Shown here: positions 1 to 7,415 of the stretch, piece by piece
Layout of the letters: every line of letters begins with the position of its first letter
Position numbering within the stretch: the stretch's first letter is position 1
NCBI GenBank assembly: GCA_017963165.1
Contig: JAGCTZ010000169.1
Span: 1 to 31,104 of the forward strand
Length of the DNA: 31,104 nucleotides
DNA from: Treponema sp.
Lineage (GTDB): Bacteria; Spirochaetota; Spirochaetia; Treponematales; Treponemataceae
Reading direction: 5' to 3'
The notes under the pieces: model-generated
Told to the model about the DNA's origin: nothing
Databases searched by the model: none
The model's input: only the letters and a program-made list of their open reading frames with translations
Translations under genes and position numbers: made by a program

Positions 1-1
1 A

Positions 2-109
2 AAATTCAGGCGATTTCATCTTCGGGGAAAAGAAAAAGTTGGAACTGAATGGGGATTACTGATGCTGGGATATGATTTCAAGCAGCTGATTCGATTAATG
101 AACACCTAA
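2..109 (+). CDS. IS1182-family transposase, C-terminal fragment
   Basis: An open frame runs in from the window edge and stops with TAA at 107-109. Its 35 residues include RGKEKVGTEWGLLMLGYDF, which fits the conserved end of DDE transposases of the IS1182 group (typically RGLEKVxxEWxLxxxAxNLKKL). The catalytic DDE residues would lie upstream and are not visible, so it is unknown whether the element is intact. No partner gene follows it, as expected for a single-ORF insertion sequence. Confidence 0.65.
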   Translation, partial: KFRRFHLRGKEKVGTEWGLLMLGYDFKQLIRLMNT

Positions 110-160
110 GAAAAAAAAACAATAAACGAAAATCTACAAAAATCATTTAAACTTAAAAAA

Positions 161-201
161 GGCTGTCCTTTTTGAAGTTTTTAATTACTTCTAGGACAGT
201 C
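161..201. terminator. Hairpin behind the transposase, probable terminator
   Basis: GGCTGTCCT (161-169) pairs with AGGACAG (193-199), and GAAGT with ACTTC forms an inner stem. Six A residues precede the structure, so a minus-strand transcript would end in U residues. It probably shields the insertion sequence from outside transcription. It may also be part of the terminal inverted repeat. Confidence 0.5.
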
Positions 202-330
202 CCTTGTTTGAGAGAAAAACAATCATTTTGTGCGGGAGCACGAGTATCATATAGTTTAATTATACCACACAAACTTATTTTTACGAGATTTTTTGTATTT
301 TCATCTTTACCAATAGCGAATTGCAGCCGA

Positions 331-384
331 AGGAGGAGCTCCTCCCTCCTAAATGCTAATAGCTAACAGCTAAAAGCTAATTGC
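331..384 (-). repeat. Modular GC-rich repeat, copy R1 (partial)
   Basis: A perfect 14-base palindrome GGAGGAGCTCCTCC (332-345) is followed by a 30-base heptamer tract (355-384): GCTAATA, GCTAACA, GCTAAAA, GCTAATT, GC. The tract matches the reverse complement of 22247-22276 at 27 of 30 positions. Both are flanked on the same side by a GC-rich hairpin and a CCGA motif, so they belong to one family. The rest of the gene-free gap 110-431 is the IS end plus AT-rich sequence with no supported gene. Confidence 0.7.
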
Positions 385-396
385 TATAAATAGACA

Positions 397-425
397 TTGA
401 CCAACTTTTAATAAATCTTTAATAT
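397..425 (+). promoter_or_regulatory. Promoter for a leaderless transcript
   Basis: TTGACC (397-402) and TAATAT (420-425) are separated by 17 bases. The predicted start of transcription falls on or next to the ATG at 432, and no Shine-Dalgarno sequence precedes that ATG. The message is therefore probably leaderless. Confidence 0.6.
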
Positions 426-431
426 TTAAGT

Positions 432-953
432 ATGACTAAACAAGCAGATGAAATAAGTGAATTTTTGGACTCTAAAACAATCGAATCTCTGGGAACTTTT
501 TTGGACAAGGAAAGGGGATTCGAATCTTCTGCTGACATAATTGCAATTGCTTTTGGTGCCGAAAAAGGCTTTGCCAAAATGAAAAAAGACGGTGTTCAGA
601 AGCTTGTAAACAGCTTTAAGAACAATCTTACCCTTTTGATTCAGAAAACTTGGGTTGAAAAGTCAGATATTGCACTTAAAGACCAGCTGCTTTATCAGCT
701 TGATGTTTTTTTGGGCAACGAATCATGGAAAGACAACTATATTCTTTTCCTTCAGCTCATTAATCAGGCAGTTTTCCTTATGTTTGGTCAAAAACCGGAC
801 ACCCCAGATTTTGCAGAATATACTCTCCGAATCGATCCTGAATTTGGAATTTTCTGGTGGTACATTTCAAACCTTCCTCCCAAAACCGAATGGTCAGAAG
901 AAAAATGCCGGTTAGCAATGATGTTAGGAATGTACTTCCTGGCAAACTACTAA
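432..953 (+). CDS. Hypothetical protein, 173 aa
   Basis: I do not recognise the family. The protein is acidic, soluble-looking and mostly helical by composition, with no signal peptide and no convincing membrane segment. Aromatic residues cluster in the last third (GIFWWYISNLPP, MYFLANY). The start at 432 is chosen because a promoter lies directly upstream (-10 at 420-425) and there is no other upstream start. It stands alone: an IS end lies before it and a strong terminator after it (968-996). Base composition resembles the neighbouring genes, so it is likely a resident gene of unknown role. Confidence 0.75.
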   Translation: MTKQADEISEFLDSKTIESLGTFLDKERGFESSADIIAIAFGAEKGFAKMKKDGVQKLVNSFKNNLTLLIQKTWVEKSDIALKDQLLYQLDVFLGNESWKDNYILFLQLINQAVFLMFGQKPDTPDFAEYTLRIDPEFGIFWWYISNLPPKTEWSEEKCRLAMMLGMYFLANY

Positions 954-967
954 AACAAGAAACAGCA

Positions 968-996
968 GACCGGAGCCAAAAGTTCCGGTCTTTTTT
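968..996 (+). terminator. Intrinsic terminator of the 432-953 gene
   Basis: GACCGGA (968-974) pairs with TCCGGTC (984-990), followed by six T residues (991-996). This is a textbook rho-independent terminator 15 bases after the stop codon. Confidence 0.9.
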
Positions 997-1009
997 ATAT
1001 ATGATCCTT

Positions 1010-1057
1010 GGGGGTCCTAAGGCTCTCGAAGGGCCCTTAGACAAGCTCAGGGACCCC
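1010..1057. repeat. Palindromic repeat, copy A (composite)
   Basis: The 48-base block starts GGGGGTCC and ends GGACCCC. It contains a CTCTCGAAGGGCCC half and an ACAAGCTCAGGGACC half in opposite orientation. It lies between a terminator and proA and opens the reading frame far upstream of proA without coding anything. Confidence 0.75.
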
Positions 1058-1084
1058 AGACAAGACTCTTTGGAGAATGAAACT

Positions 1085-2332
1085 ATGGACATAAAAAAAA
1101 CAACCGATTCCCTGCGTGCTGCCAGCCAGAAACTTGCACTTCAAAATGCCAGCCAGAAAAACGCTGCTCTTGAAGCAGTTGCAGAAGCTCTTGATAAAAA
1201 CCGCGACGTAATTATTGCTGCAAACAAGGATGATTTGGATGCAGGTCTTGCCGCCGGAATGAGCGATTCAATTCTTGACCGTCTTATGCTTGATCAAAAA
1301 AGAATCGACGGAATTATCGCAAGCCTTCGTGATGTAATTGGTCAGACAGATCCTGTTGGCGAAGAAATTGCCGGTTGGAAAACTCCTAACGGAATGACAA
1401 TCCGCCAGGTTCGTGTACCTCTTGGAGTTGTTGCCCTCATTTACGAAAATCGTCCTAATGTTACTGTAGATGCTTTTAGTCTTGCATATAAAAGTGGAAA
1501 CGCAATTTTGCTGCGGGGTTCTTCTTCTTCGTATCTTTCGAATGTTGCAATTGTTCGTGTAATAAAAGAAGCTCTTGCCGGTGTAAATGGTGGTGTTCCA
1601 GAGGCAATAGAGCTTGTAGAAGTTCACGACCACGACCACAGCGATGTTGACCAGATTTTGAATGCAGTTGGAATGATAGATGTTTGTCTTCCACGTGGCG
1701 GCAAAAAGCTTATTCAGAATGTTGTACAGAACGCAAGAGTTCCAGTTATAGAAACAGGAAGTGGTGTTTGCCATTTATTTATTGATGAATCAGCCGACCT
1801 TGAAATGGCCTGCCGCATCGCCGAAAATGCAAAAATCCAGCGTCCAAGCGTTTGCAATGCAATTGAATGTATTGTGGTTCACAGTAAGGTTGCCGCACAG
1901 TTCCTGCCAATGCTCGAAAAAACTTTTGCAGGCCGCGTAAAGCTTCATGCAGATGAAAGAGCCATTAAATTTTTAGATAGTGCAATCCCTGCGACAATCG
2001 AAGATTTTGGCAACGAATACCTTGATTACGAATGTTGCATAAAAGTTGTAGATTCAATCGAAGAAGCAATTGAATATATAAATACACATAACACAAAACA
2101 CAGCGAAAGCATTATTTCGCAGAGCCGCGCCAATACAAGACTTTTTCAGTCTATGGTTGATGCCTCTTGTGTTTATGTAAATGCAAGCACCCGTTTTACC
2201 GATGGCGGCGAATTTGGCTTTGGTGCAGAGCTTGGAATAAGCACCCAAAAGCTTCACGCCCGCGGTCCTATGGGAATTAAAGTTTTGACAACAACAAAAT
2301 ATTTGATAGATGGTGAAGGACAGGTTAGATAA
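1085..2332 (+). CDS. proA: Gamma-glutamyl phosphate reductase
   Basis: ProA reduces gamma-glutamyl phosphate to glutamate-5-semialdehyde with NADPH, the second step of proline synthesis, in the cytoplasm. The 415 aa match the usual length. Conserved blocks visible are YENRPNVTVDAF (about residues 120-131), LLRGSSSS (142-149), ETGSGVCHLF (223-232) and the catalytic cysteine in RPSVCNAIE (Cys257). TEFGFGAELGIST-like sequence (GEFGFGAELGIS) lies near the end. The frame is open upstream to 857, but that part crosses a terminator and repeat copy A; the ATG at 1085 has a GGAGA ribosome site 7 bases upstream. It overlaps nothing and is followed one base later by proB, so the two are co-transcribed. 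Confidence 0.96.
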   Translation: MDIKKTTDSLRAASQKLALQNASQKNAALEAVAEALDKNRDVIIAANKDDLDAGLAAGMSDSILDRLMLDQKRIDGIIASLRDVIGQTDPVGEEIAGWKTPNGMTIRQVRVPLGVVALIYENRPNVTVDAFSLAYKSGNAILLRGSSSSYLSNVAIVRVIKEALAGVNGGVPEAIELVEVHDHDHSDVDQILNAVGMIDVCLPRGGKKLIQNVVQNARVPVIETGSGVCHLFIDESADLEMACRIAENAKIQRPSVCNAIECIVVHSKVAAQFLPMLEKTFAGRVKLHADERAIKFLDSAIPATIEDFGNEYLDYECCIKVVDSIEEAIEYINTHNTKHSESIISQSRANTRLFQSMVDASCVYVNASTRFTDGGEFGFGAELGISTQKLHARGPMGIKVLTTTKYLIDGEGQVR

Positions 2333-2333
2333 C

Positions 2334-3131
2334 ATGGGAAAAATATCTGAAAGCTTAAAAAACTCTCGTAAAATAGTAATCAAAATTGGCAGCAATACTC
2401 TTGCAAAACCAGACGGAACAATAAATATTGAATTCATGCTGGATTTTGCTGAACAGTGTGCGGCGCTTATTAAACAGGGAAAACAGATTATTCTTGTATC
2501 TTCTGGTGCACAGGTTGCCGGCGTTTCTACAACAAAGGAATGGGCCCGTAAAAAAGATGTTCATTACCGACAGGCCTTGTGTGCAATTGGTCAGGTAGAG
2601 CTTATGCATCAGTGGCGCAAGGCTTTCCAGAAACAGGGACTTCACATTGGTCAGCTGCTCCTTACAAAAGATGATTTTGAAAACGAACACAGAAGCCTTA
2701 ATATCAGAAACACACTTTTTACTCTTGTAGACGAAGGCGTAGTCCCTATCATCAACGAAAACGACAGCGTAAGCTATGATGAAATTAAAATTGGTGATAA
2801 CGATAACCTTAGCGCTCTTACAGCAATTTTGTGGTCATCTGATATGCTCATTTTGTTCAGCGATATTGACGGCGTTTATTCAGACAATCCAAAAACAAAT
2901 CCAAATGCAAAACTCATAGAAACTGTAGAAAGCATTCCAGAGCTTCGCAAATCTATTAAGATGGGCGATGCCAATTCTTTTGGAACCGGCGGTATGGAAA
3001 CAAAAATTCAGGCTGCAGAAAAGGTGAATGAATATGGAATACAACTACTGCTTGCAAATGGTCAAAAGGAAAAAGCGCTTAATTCTTTGATGGATGAAAA
3101 TTCTAAAGGAACTCTGTTTTTAGCAGAATAG
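2334..3131 (+). CDS. proB: Glutamate 5-kinase, short form without PUA domain
   Basis: ProB phosphorylates glutamate to gamma-glutamyl phosphate, which is passed directly to ProA. The 265 residues form a single amino-acid-kinase domain: KIGSNTL near the N-terminus, VSSGAQVAG, NENDSVSYDEIKIGDNDNLSA and SDIDGVYSDNP, then GTGGMETKIQAA. The roughly 100-residue C-terminal PUA domain of the E. coli enzyme is absent, as in several other bacteria. The ATG at 2334 starts one base after the proA stop. An ATG at 2310 in the same frame would overlap proA by 23 bases but lacks a better ribosome site. AAGGA at 2316-2320 is rather far from 2334, so translation is probably coupled to proA. Proline feedback normally acts on this enzyme. 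Confidence 0.95.
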   Translation: MGKISESLKNSRKIVIKIGSNTLAKPDGTINIEFMLDFAEQCAALIKQGKQIILVSSGAQVAGVSTTKEWARKKDVHYRQALCAIGQVELMHQWRKAFQKQGLHIGQLLLTKDDFENEHRSLNIRNTLFTLVDEGVVPIINENDSVSYDEIKIGDNDNLSALTAILWSSDMLILFSDIDGVYSDNPKTNPNAKLIETVESIPELRKSIKMGDANSFGTGGMETKIQAAEKVNEYGIQLLLANGQKEKALNSLMDENSKGTLFLAE

Positions 3132-3135
3132 ATTG

Positions 3136-3211
3136 ACGGGGTCTTAGGGGTGGAACCCCTAGGCGAAGGGGTAGCCCGCAACATCGTGCGGGCGAGGGGA
3201 AGGCTTTCCCC
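3136..3211 (-). repeat. Modular three-hairpin GC-rich repeat, copy R2
   Basis: Three consecutive hairpins are visible: AGGGG/CCCCT (3146-3160), GCCCGCA/TGCGGGC (3174-3193) and GGGGAA/TTCCCC (3196-3211), with GGGGTA (3168-3173) between the first two. On the minus strand a 35-base block matches copy R4 at 28 of 35 positions. It fills the space between the convergent ends of proB and the 3212-3532 gene and may terminate both. Confidence 0.75.
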
Positions 3212-3532
3212 TTACTCTTTATCTTTCTTAATTTTTATCTGTGAAATCATATCTGCATTGATGATGCGGATAGTTTTTTTGTCTTCGATTTTGATGAGGT
3301 TGTTTTCTACTTCAAGAACCTTGCCTACATAACCATAAAGGCCACCTTCGCCGTAAAGTTCAACCTGTTTGCCTACACATTCAGAAAGTAATTTTGAAGT
3401 CATAATTCCTTTTTCTCCTTTTTGCATTTTTCTTTTTCGCATTAAGCGTCTTCTTCTGCGGGCATAATACTGTGGAAGAATTATACAGCAGAAGATGATT
3501 ATAAAATAAACAATTAGATAGCTGCTTGTCAT
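3212..3532 (-). CDS. Small membrane-anchored protein with YajC-like or SH3-like barrel
   Basis: The 106-aa protein has one N-terminal membrane segment (about residues 5-22) and an arginine-rich stretch right after it (ARRRRRLMRKRK), so the C-terminal part should be cytoplasmic. The rest (GKQVELYGEGG, GYVGKVLEVENNLIKIED, IRIINADMISQI) reads as a small beta barrel. The layout recalls YajC of the Sec accessory complex, but the similarity is by architecture only and secD/secF are not nearby, so I do not assign a symbol. It starts 9 bases after the stop of the phosphatase gene (same strand) and likely shares its transcript, although a TAAAAT box lies 6 bases before its ATG. Confidence 0.7.
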   Translation of the reverse strand: MTSSYLIVYFIIIFCCIILPQYYARRRRRLMRKRKMQKGEKGIMTSKLLSECVGKQVELYGEGGLYGYVGKVLEVENNLIKIEDKKTIRIINADMISQIKIKKDKE

Positions 3533-3541
3533 AATTTAATT

Positions 3542-4189
3542 TTATTGCTTAGTCGTTTCTTTTGTCAAATCTTTAAACAGATTTATAAAGAAAAGCGAAA
3601 TGATTACACCACCGGCAATATCTGTAAACCAATGGACTCCGCAAATAAGACGTCCAATAATTGTAACAGCCATAATTACAAGAGCGGCAATTTTTAGCAG
3701 AAGAACAAGCTTTGTGTTTTTGATGTAGTCGCTAAGGATGCCAACTGCTGTTCCAAAAATTGTAAGAATAATCATTGTATGAGTTGATGGATACGATGGT
3801 TCAAGTCCTTCTGCTGGATCCAAAACTACCGGTCGGTAGTTGAATGGAACCTTTTCAAAAAGTACATAAAGCATAATCACAAGGAAATAAATTACGCCGA
3901 GCATTAAAATCTTCTTGTCTACTTTTAAAAGGCTCTTTCGCTGAATAAGCTGCACCAGACCTACAACAGCAAATACCGCAGCTACAGCAATTGCAAGAAC
4001 ACCAAGCAGCTGTGTAAGCTTGTACCAGAACAAATGCATTCCAAAAAATTCGTGGACTGCAACATTAAGCGAAGCAAACCCTATTTTTGAACCTTCCGGT
4101 CCAACAGGTTGCACATCAAACAATCTTATCCAAAGAGAAAAGACTACGAACAACGAAGCAAAAATATAAGAATTAGCAAATTTTTTCAT
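3542..4189 (-). CDS. PAP2-superfamily membrane phosphatase
   Basis: An integral membrane protein of 215 aa with about five or six hydrophobic segments. It carries the three acid-phosphatase motifs of the PAP2 family: K113 with R119-P120, P134-S-T-H137 (the PSGH motif), and R180-x5-H186-x3-D190. The active site normally faces outward and removes phosphate from lipids such as phosphatidic acid, phosphatidylglycerol phosphate or undecaprenyl diphosphate. The substrate cannot be told from sequence. A GATACT -10 box (4198-4203) ends 8 bases before the ATG and there is no ribosome site, suggesting a leaderless message. Confidence 0.88.
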   Translation of the reverse strand: MKKFANSYIFASLFVVFSLWIRLFDVQPVGPEGSKIGFASLNVAVHEFFGMHLFWYKLTQLLGVLAIAVAAVFAVVGLVQLIQRKSLLKVDKKILMLGVIYFLVIMLYVLFEKVPFNYRPVVLDPAEGLEPSYPSTHTMIILTIFGTAVGILSDYIKNTKLVLLLKIAALVIMAVTIIGRLICGVHWFTDIAGGVIISLFFINLFKDLTKETTKQ

Positions 4190-4197
4190 ATTTTAAA

Positions 4198-4203
4198 AGT
4201 ATC
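4198..4203 (-). promoter_or_regulatory. -10 box immediately upstream of the PAP2 gene
   Basis: On the minus strand TGCGATACT is an extended -10 (TG-N-GATACT). Transcription would start about 7-8 bases later, at the ATG (4189). A TTGCAA lies 15 bases upstream as a possible -35. Confidence 0.45.
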
Positions 4204-4234
4204 GCAGATAAGGGAAGTTTGCAAGTGTGGTTTT

Positions 4235-4259
4235 GGGGTCCCTGAGCTTGTCGAAGGGC
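4235..4259 (+). repeat. Palindromic repeat, copy B
   Basis: GGGGTCCCTGAG followed by CTTGTCGAAGGGC, a single unit of the dispersed family, in the 129-base space between the divergent PAP2 gene and proC. Confidence 0.8.
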
Positions 4260-4318
4260 AATTGAATAGGCACATCATAAAAAAAATGATATATTAAAAC
4301 AAAAACAAAGAGGCATAT

Positions 4319-5107
4319 ATGAAAATTGGATGTATAGGAACAGGTGCAATGGGCGGTGCAATTATGCGCGCTATTTGCAAAAAATATGATGTAAGTCAGA
4401 TTAAAGTTACTGATAAAAATACAAAAATGGGTCAGGCTTTTGCAAAAGAAACTGGTGCAAAGTTTGTTAAAACTAACAAAGATGTTTTAGACTGTGATTA
4501 TATTTTTCTTGCCGTAAAGCCGCAGTTTTTGGGCGATGTTTTTAATGAAATCGGCGACAAGATTCCTGAATCTGCTGTTGTAATTTCTATGGCTGCCGGA
4601 GTAAAAATTGAAAAGTTGCAGGCCTGGTCTCCTAAAGCCCGCTTTATCCGTATGATGCCTAATGTTCCTGCTCAGATTGGCGAAGGAATGACTGCTATTT
4701 CTTATGGCTCAAACATCACCCCGACCGAAGCTAAAACTGCAATTGAGATTTTGAGTTGTGCAGGTCGTGTAGAAGTTGTGCTTGAAAAACTTATGGATTG
4801 TGTAACTGCAGTGAGTGGATCTGGCCCGGCTTTTGTATTTATGTTTATTGAAGCTTTGGCAGATGCCGCTGTTCGTTGTGGAATGCCTCGTGCACAGGCT
4901 TATACTTATGCTGCTCAAACTGTTTACGGTTCTGCCGGAATGGTTTTGGAAAGTGGAAAAATTCCTGCAGAGCTTAAAGATATGGTTTGTTCTCCGGCTG
5001 GTACAACAATCGAAGGTGTTGCTGCCCTTGAAAGAAATGGCTTTCGTAACGCTGTGATTGAAGCAATTACAGCAGCTTGCAATCGTTCTATTGAGTTGGG
5101 AAAATAA
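4319..5107 (+). CDS. proC: Pyrroline-5-carboxylate reductase
   Basis: ProC catalyses the last step of proline synthesis, NAD(P)H-dependent reduction of pyrroline-5-carboxylate. The 262 residues match the family. A Rossmann motif GCIGTGAMGGAI sits at residues 4-15, LAVKPQ near 60-65, RMMPNVPAQIGEGMTAIS around 105-122 and SGSGPAFVF near 165. The C-terminal signature DMVCSPAGTTIEGVAALE forms the helical dimer domain. AGAGG lies 6 bases before the ATG. It is 1.2 kb from proA-proB and separately transcribed, but together the three genes make the pathway complete. Confidence 0.96.
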   Translation: MKIGCIGTGAMGGAIMRAICKKYDVSQIKVTDKNTKMGQAFAKETGAKFVKTNKDVLDCDYIFLAVKPQFLGDVFNEIGDKIPESAVVISMAAGVKIEKLQAWSPKARFIRMMPNVPAQIGEGMTAISYGSNITPTEAKTAIEILSCAGRVEVVLEKLMDCVTAVSGSGPAFVFMFIEALADAAVRCGMPRAQAYTYAAQTVYGSAGMVLESGKIPAELKDMVCSPAGTTIEGVAALERNGFRNAVIEAITAACNRSIELGK

Positions 5108-5151
5108 TCCTGTAATCCATAGAAACATAACATAAATATAGATTTTTTTAC

Positions 5152-5178
5152 TTGTATTACAAATCTGGTTTTTATAAA
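5152..5178 (+). promoter_or_regulatory. Probable promoter of the DUF2156 gene
   Basis: TTGTAT (5152-5157), 15 bases, TATAAA (5173-5178). The predicted start is about 5185, only a few bases before the ATG at 5189, and no ribosome site is present. A second TATAAT (5181-5186) lies even closer and would start inside the gene. Confidence 0.4.
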
Positions 5179-5188
5179 TTTATAATAT

Positions 5189-6127
5189 ATGAATTTGCAA
5201 GATTTTGAGTATCTAGAAAATAATCTTGATACTCAGGGCCTGTATGGAAGTGACACCTGTATTGCTAATCTTTTTTTGCTTCAGGAAAAATACAACACTT
5301 GGCTTAAAATCCACAATAATATTTTGTTTCGCTACTATTACGGAGATGAAAACCGTTGCGGTTACGGATTTCCTATTCCTTTGAAAAATACTTTGGCCCA
5401 TGAAAATGAAGCATCTTCAAATACAGAATGGTTAAAATCGGCGCTTGAATATATTTTAGAAGATGCAAAGGTGCAGAAAAGACAGCTTGCTTTTTGTCTG
5501 ATTACACGAGAACAAAAGGAGTTGCTTGATTCCTGTCTTTCAAAATATTTTAAAAAACAAATTTCCTGGAAGACAAATCGTGACGACTGCGATTATGTTT
5601 ATCTTCAAAAAAATCTTTCTGAACTTCCCGGCTCGCTTTATCAGAAAAAAAGAAATCATGTTTCGCGCTTTAATAGAATTTATGGAACAGACTGGGAATT
5701 CAAAACTTTTCCGCAAAACGATATTTCAAAAGATATTTTATCCATTGCCCAAAAATGGTATGATGAAAAAAGCGGAGATGAAAAACCTGTTCTTGGGCTG
5801 GAATTACAAAGTGTTGCGCTTGCCCTGGAAAACGCTGAAGTCCTTAGAATGACGGGTGGGGTTCTTTATGTGGGTGGTAAACCTGCTGCCATGACACTTG
5901 CTTCTCCAATTTCGGATTCTGTCCTTGATGTAATTTATGAAAAAGCAATTGAAGAATTTGAAAAGGATGGTGTGTACGCGGTTATTAATCAGCAATTTGC
6001 AAAACAGTGTGGAAAATATCTTTATTTGAACCGTGAAGAAGATATGGGAGTTGAAGGTCTTCGAAAAGCAAAGCTGTCTTACAAACCGACCATTGTGCTT
6101 GAAAAATTTTTTGGTCTTGAGGAGTAA
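5189..6127 (+). CDS. DUF2156 protein (phosphatidylglycerol lysyltransferase C-terminal domain)
   Basis: A 312-aa soluble protein that matches the stand-alone form of the lysyl-phosphatidylglycerol synthase C-terminal domain, a double GNAT-like fold. Typical blocks are the QKKRNHVSRFNRIYG segment (about residues 151-165), GGVLYVGGKPAAMTLASP (223-240) and an N-terminal FLLQEKYNTWLKIH. Full MprF proteins have a large membrane part; there is none here, so it does not flip lipids. It probably transfers an aminoacyl group from tRNA to an unknown acceptor; this is inference from the family. It is followed 5 bases later by the cysteine-cluster gene. Confidence 0.85.
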   Translation: MNLQDFEYLENNLDTQGLYGSDTCIANLFLLQEKYNTWLKIHNNILFRYYYGDENRCGYGFPIPLKNTLAHENEASSNTEWLKSALEYILEDAKVQKRQLAFCLITREQKELLDSCLSKYFKKQISWKTNRDDCDYVYLQKNLSELPGSLYQKKRNHVSRFNRIYGTDWEFKTFPQNDISKDILSIAQKWYDEKSGDEKPVLGLELQSVALALENAEVLRMTGGVLYVGGKPAAMTLASPISDSVLDVIYEKAIEEFEKDGVYAVINQQFAKQCGKYLYLNREEDMGVEGLRKAKLSYKPTIVLEKFFGLEE

Positions 6128-6132
6128 TTATT

Positions 6133-6636
6133 TTGTTATCATCAATATTGAAAAAAAGCGATTGTGCTTCGTGTAAATTCTGCTGCAGCTTTCGTCGTCA
6201 AAGTCTTTGGGAAACTCCTGTTTTTTCAAAAGAAGTTGCTGAGCAATTGCAAAAGCTTTTTCCCAATGCGCGTTTTCGTGCTGTAGGAAAATCAAGCATG
6301 ACGATAGACCTTTTAATGTTATATAAAACTAACAATCCGGATGAAGAAGCTCAATGTCCATTTCTTGATACATCAAATGGCTGCCTTCTTCCGCCTGAAC
6401 TAAAACCTTTTGATTGCAGCATCTGGCCATTCCGTGCTGTTCGTGTTGATGACAATAATATTTCTGTTGCACTTACTCCTACCTGCCCCGCTATAAATAA
6501 AGTGGCGCGGGAAAAAATCATATCGCTTTTGGATTCTGGTCTTAGAAAAAAGATTCTGGAATATGCAGATTCGAATCCTGATATTATAAAAGAGAACTCT
6601 GAATTTTTTTTGGTTCTCCCGTCAGCAAAATCCTAA
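6133..6636 (+). CDS. YkgJ-type cysteine-cluster protein
   Basis: The 167 residues contain C-x2-C-x2-CC near the N-terminus (C11, C14, C17, C18) and later C-P-F-L, N-G-C-L, F-D-C-S-I-W-P-F and P-T-C-P. This is the pattern of the YkgJ/Fe-S or Zn cluster family (often annotated UPF0153), which binds a metal cluster of uncertain use. The start is TTG at 6133, preceded by GAGGAG (6119-6124). It lies 5 bases after the DUF2156 gene and is surely in the same operon. Its 3' end overlaps the convergent YdcF-like gene by 53 bases. Confidence 0.85.
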   Translation: MLSSILKKSDCASCKFCCSFRRQSLWETPVFSKEVAEQLQKLFPNARFRAVGKSSMTIDLLMLYKTNNPDEEAQCPFLDTSNGCLLPPELKPFDCSIWPFRAVRVDDNNISVALTPTCPAINKVAREKIISLLDSGLRKKILEYADSNPDIIKENSEFFLVLPSAKS

Positions 6637-7414
6637 GATTCAATTTTACATAAGCACATATTTCACGCACGTAACTATGAATAATATAAACAGGCGGACA
6701 CTTGGCTGGAATTCCTTTTATATTTGTAAAGCCCATTCTTCTTGCAAGACGTTCACTGCGTCTTAAATGAAAGCGGCTTGTTACAACAGCGGTTGGTGTA
6801 TCTAAAATTTCCTGTACCGTTACGTTTTTGAATTCGGCCAGCATTTTACAACTTAATTGAAAATTTTGAATTGTATCTAATGCCTGATCTTCTACAAGGA
6901 TTCGGTCTGCGGAAATTCCTCTGGCAATAAGCTGTCTTTTAAGCTCTGGCGCTTCTGCATAAGGAAGCCAATCCAGGGTGCCACCTGTTACTACGCAAAT
7001 TGATTCGGGATTTTTATTCAAATATTCTGCGGCTTTTTCTACACGTGATATTACAGATTTTGGAAGCACTCCATCTTTGCTAATTCCTCCCCCAAGAAGA
7101 ATTACATGCTCTGCTTTTTCATCTGTCCCAACCACTGCAGGATTTAGAATTAGGGTTAGATTTATTATTGAGATGATTGCTGCAATCGCGCCCAAACTAA
7201 CGACTGTTAGTTTAATCCATTTCTTCCAGATGCTCCAGAATGAATGCTTTGTTTTAATGCGGTAAATTGCAACAAAAATTAGATATGCACCAAGTACCAG
7301 CCAGATATGTGAGAAGGAAAAAACGTTGTCCCAGAACGTGCCTGGGTTTAAGAGAATGAGAGTTGCGTCGTAGCCAATACTTATAAGTCCAAAAATGATA
7401 AGTAATGTGTTCAT
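6584..7414 (-). CDS. YdcF/ElyC-like DUF218 membrane protein
   Basis: The 276-aa protein has three N-terminal membrane segments (about residues 3-22, 35-52 and 68-92) followed by a DUF218 domain (about 95-265). Domain hallmarks are HVILLGGGISKDG, SRVEKAAEYLNKNP, CVVTGG, ILVEDQALDTIQN and AVVTSRFHLRRSERLARRMG. Relatives (ElyC, SanA, YdcF) act in cell-envelope maintenance, but the substrate is not established. AGAGGA lies before the ATG. It is directly downstream of hrpB (1-base gap), so it is co-transcribed in that minus-strand run, and its end overlaps the cysteine-cluster gene. Confidence 0.85.
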   Translation of the reverse strand: MNTLLIIFGLISIGYDATLILLNPGTFWDNVFSFSHIWLVLGAYLIFVAIYRIKTKHSFWSIWKKWIKLTVVSLGAIAAIISIINLTLILNPAVVGTDEKAEHVILLGGGISKDGVLPKSVISRVEKAAEYLNKNPESICVVTGGTLDWLPYAEAPELKRQLIARGISADRILVEDQALDTIQNFQLSCKMLAEFKNVTVQEILDTPTAVVTSRFHLRRSERLARRMGFTNIKGIPAKCPPVYIIHSYVREICAYVKLNLRILLTGEPKKIQSSLL

Positions 7415-7415
7415 T

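Larger units (their letters stand above)
1..203 (+). mobile_element. Right end of an IS1182-like insertion sequence (partial)
   Basis: The window opens inside the last 35 codons of a DDE transposase. After its stop come about 90 bases of A-rich sequence and an imperfect inverted structure (CTGTCCT at 163-169 against AGGACAG at 193-199, with GAAGT/ACTTC inside). Read on the minus strand, the outer edge at 203 starts GGGACTGTCCTAG, which resembles the terminal repeats of IS1182-type elements. The left end lies outside the window, so the exact boundary and any target duplication cannot be confirmed. The boundary at 203 is an inference. Confidence 0.5.

Noticed and set aside
172..366. Small open frame of 64 codons
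   Set aside because: It runs through the IS end, the GGAGGAGCTCCTCC palindrome and the heptamer tract; no ribosome site and no family match.
355..384. Possible CRISPR or tandem array
   Set aside because: The 7-base units are contiguous with no spacers, and the second copy (22247-22276) is part of a larger dispersed element.
857..1084. N-terminal extension of ProA
   Set aside because: It crosses an intrinsic terminator and repeat copy A; a good ribosome site fixes the start at 1085.
1268..1774. Antisense frame of 168 codons opposite proA
   Set aside because: Shadow of a highly conserved gene; composition (many N, C, Y) is typical of antisense translation.
3150..3332. Open frame over R2
   Set aside because: First third is the GC-rich repeat, the rest is antisense to the YajC-like gene.
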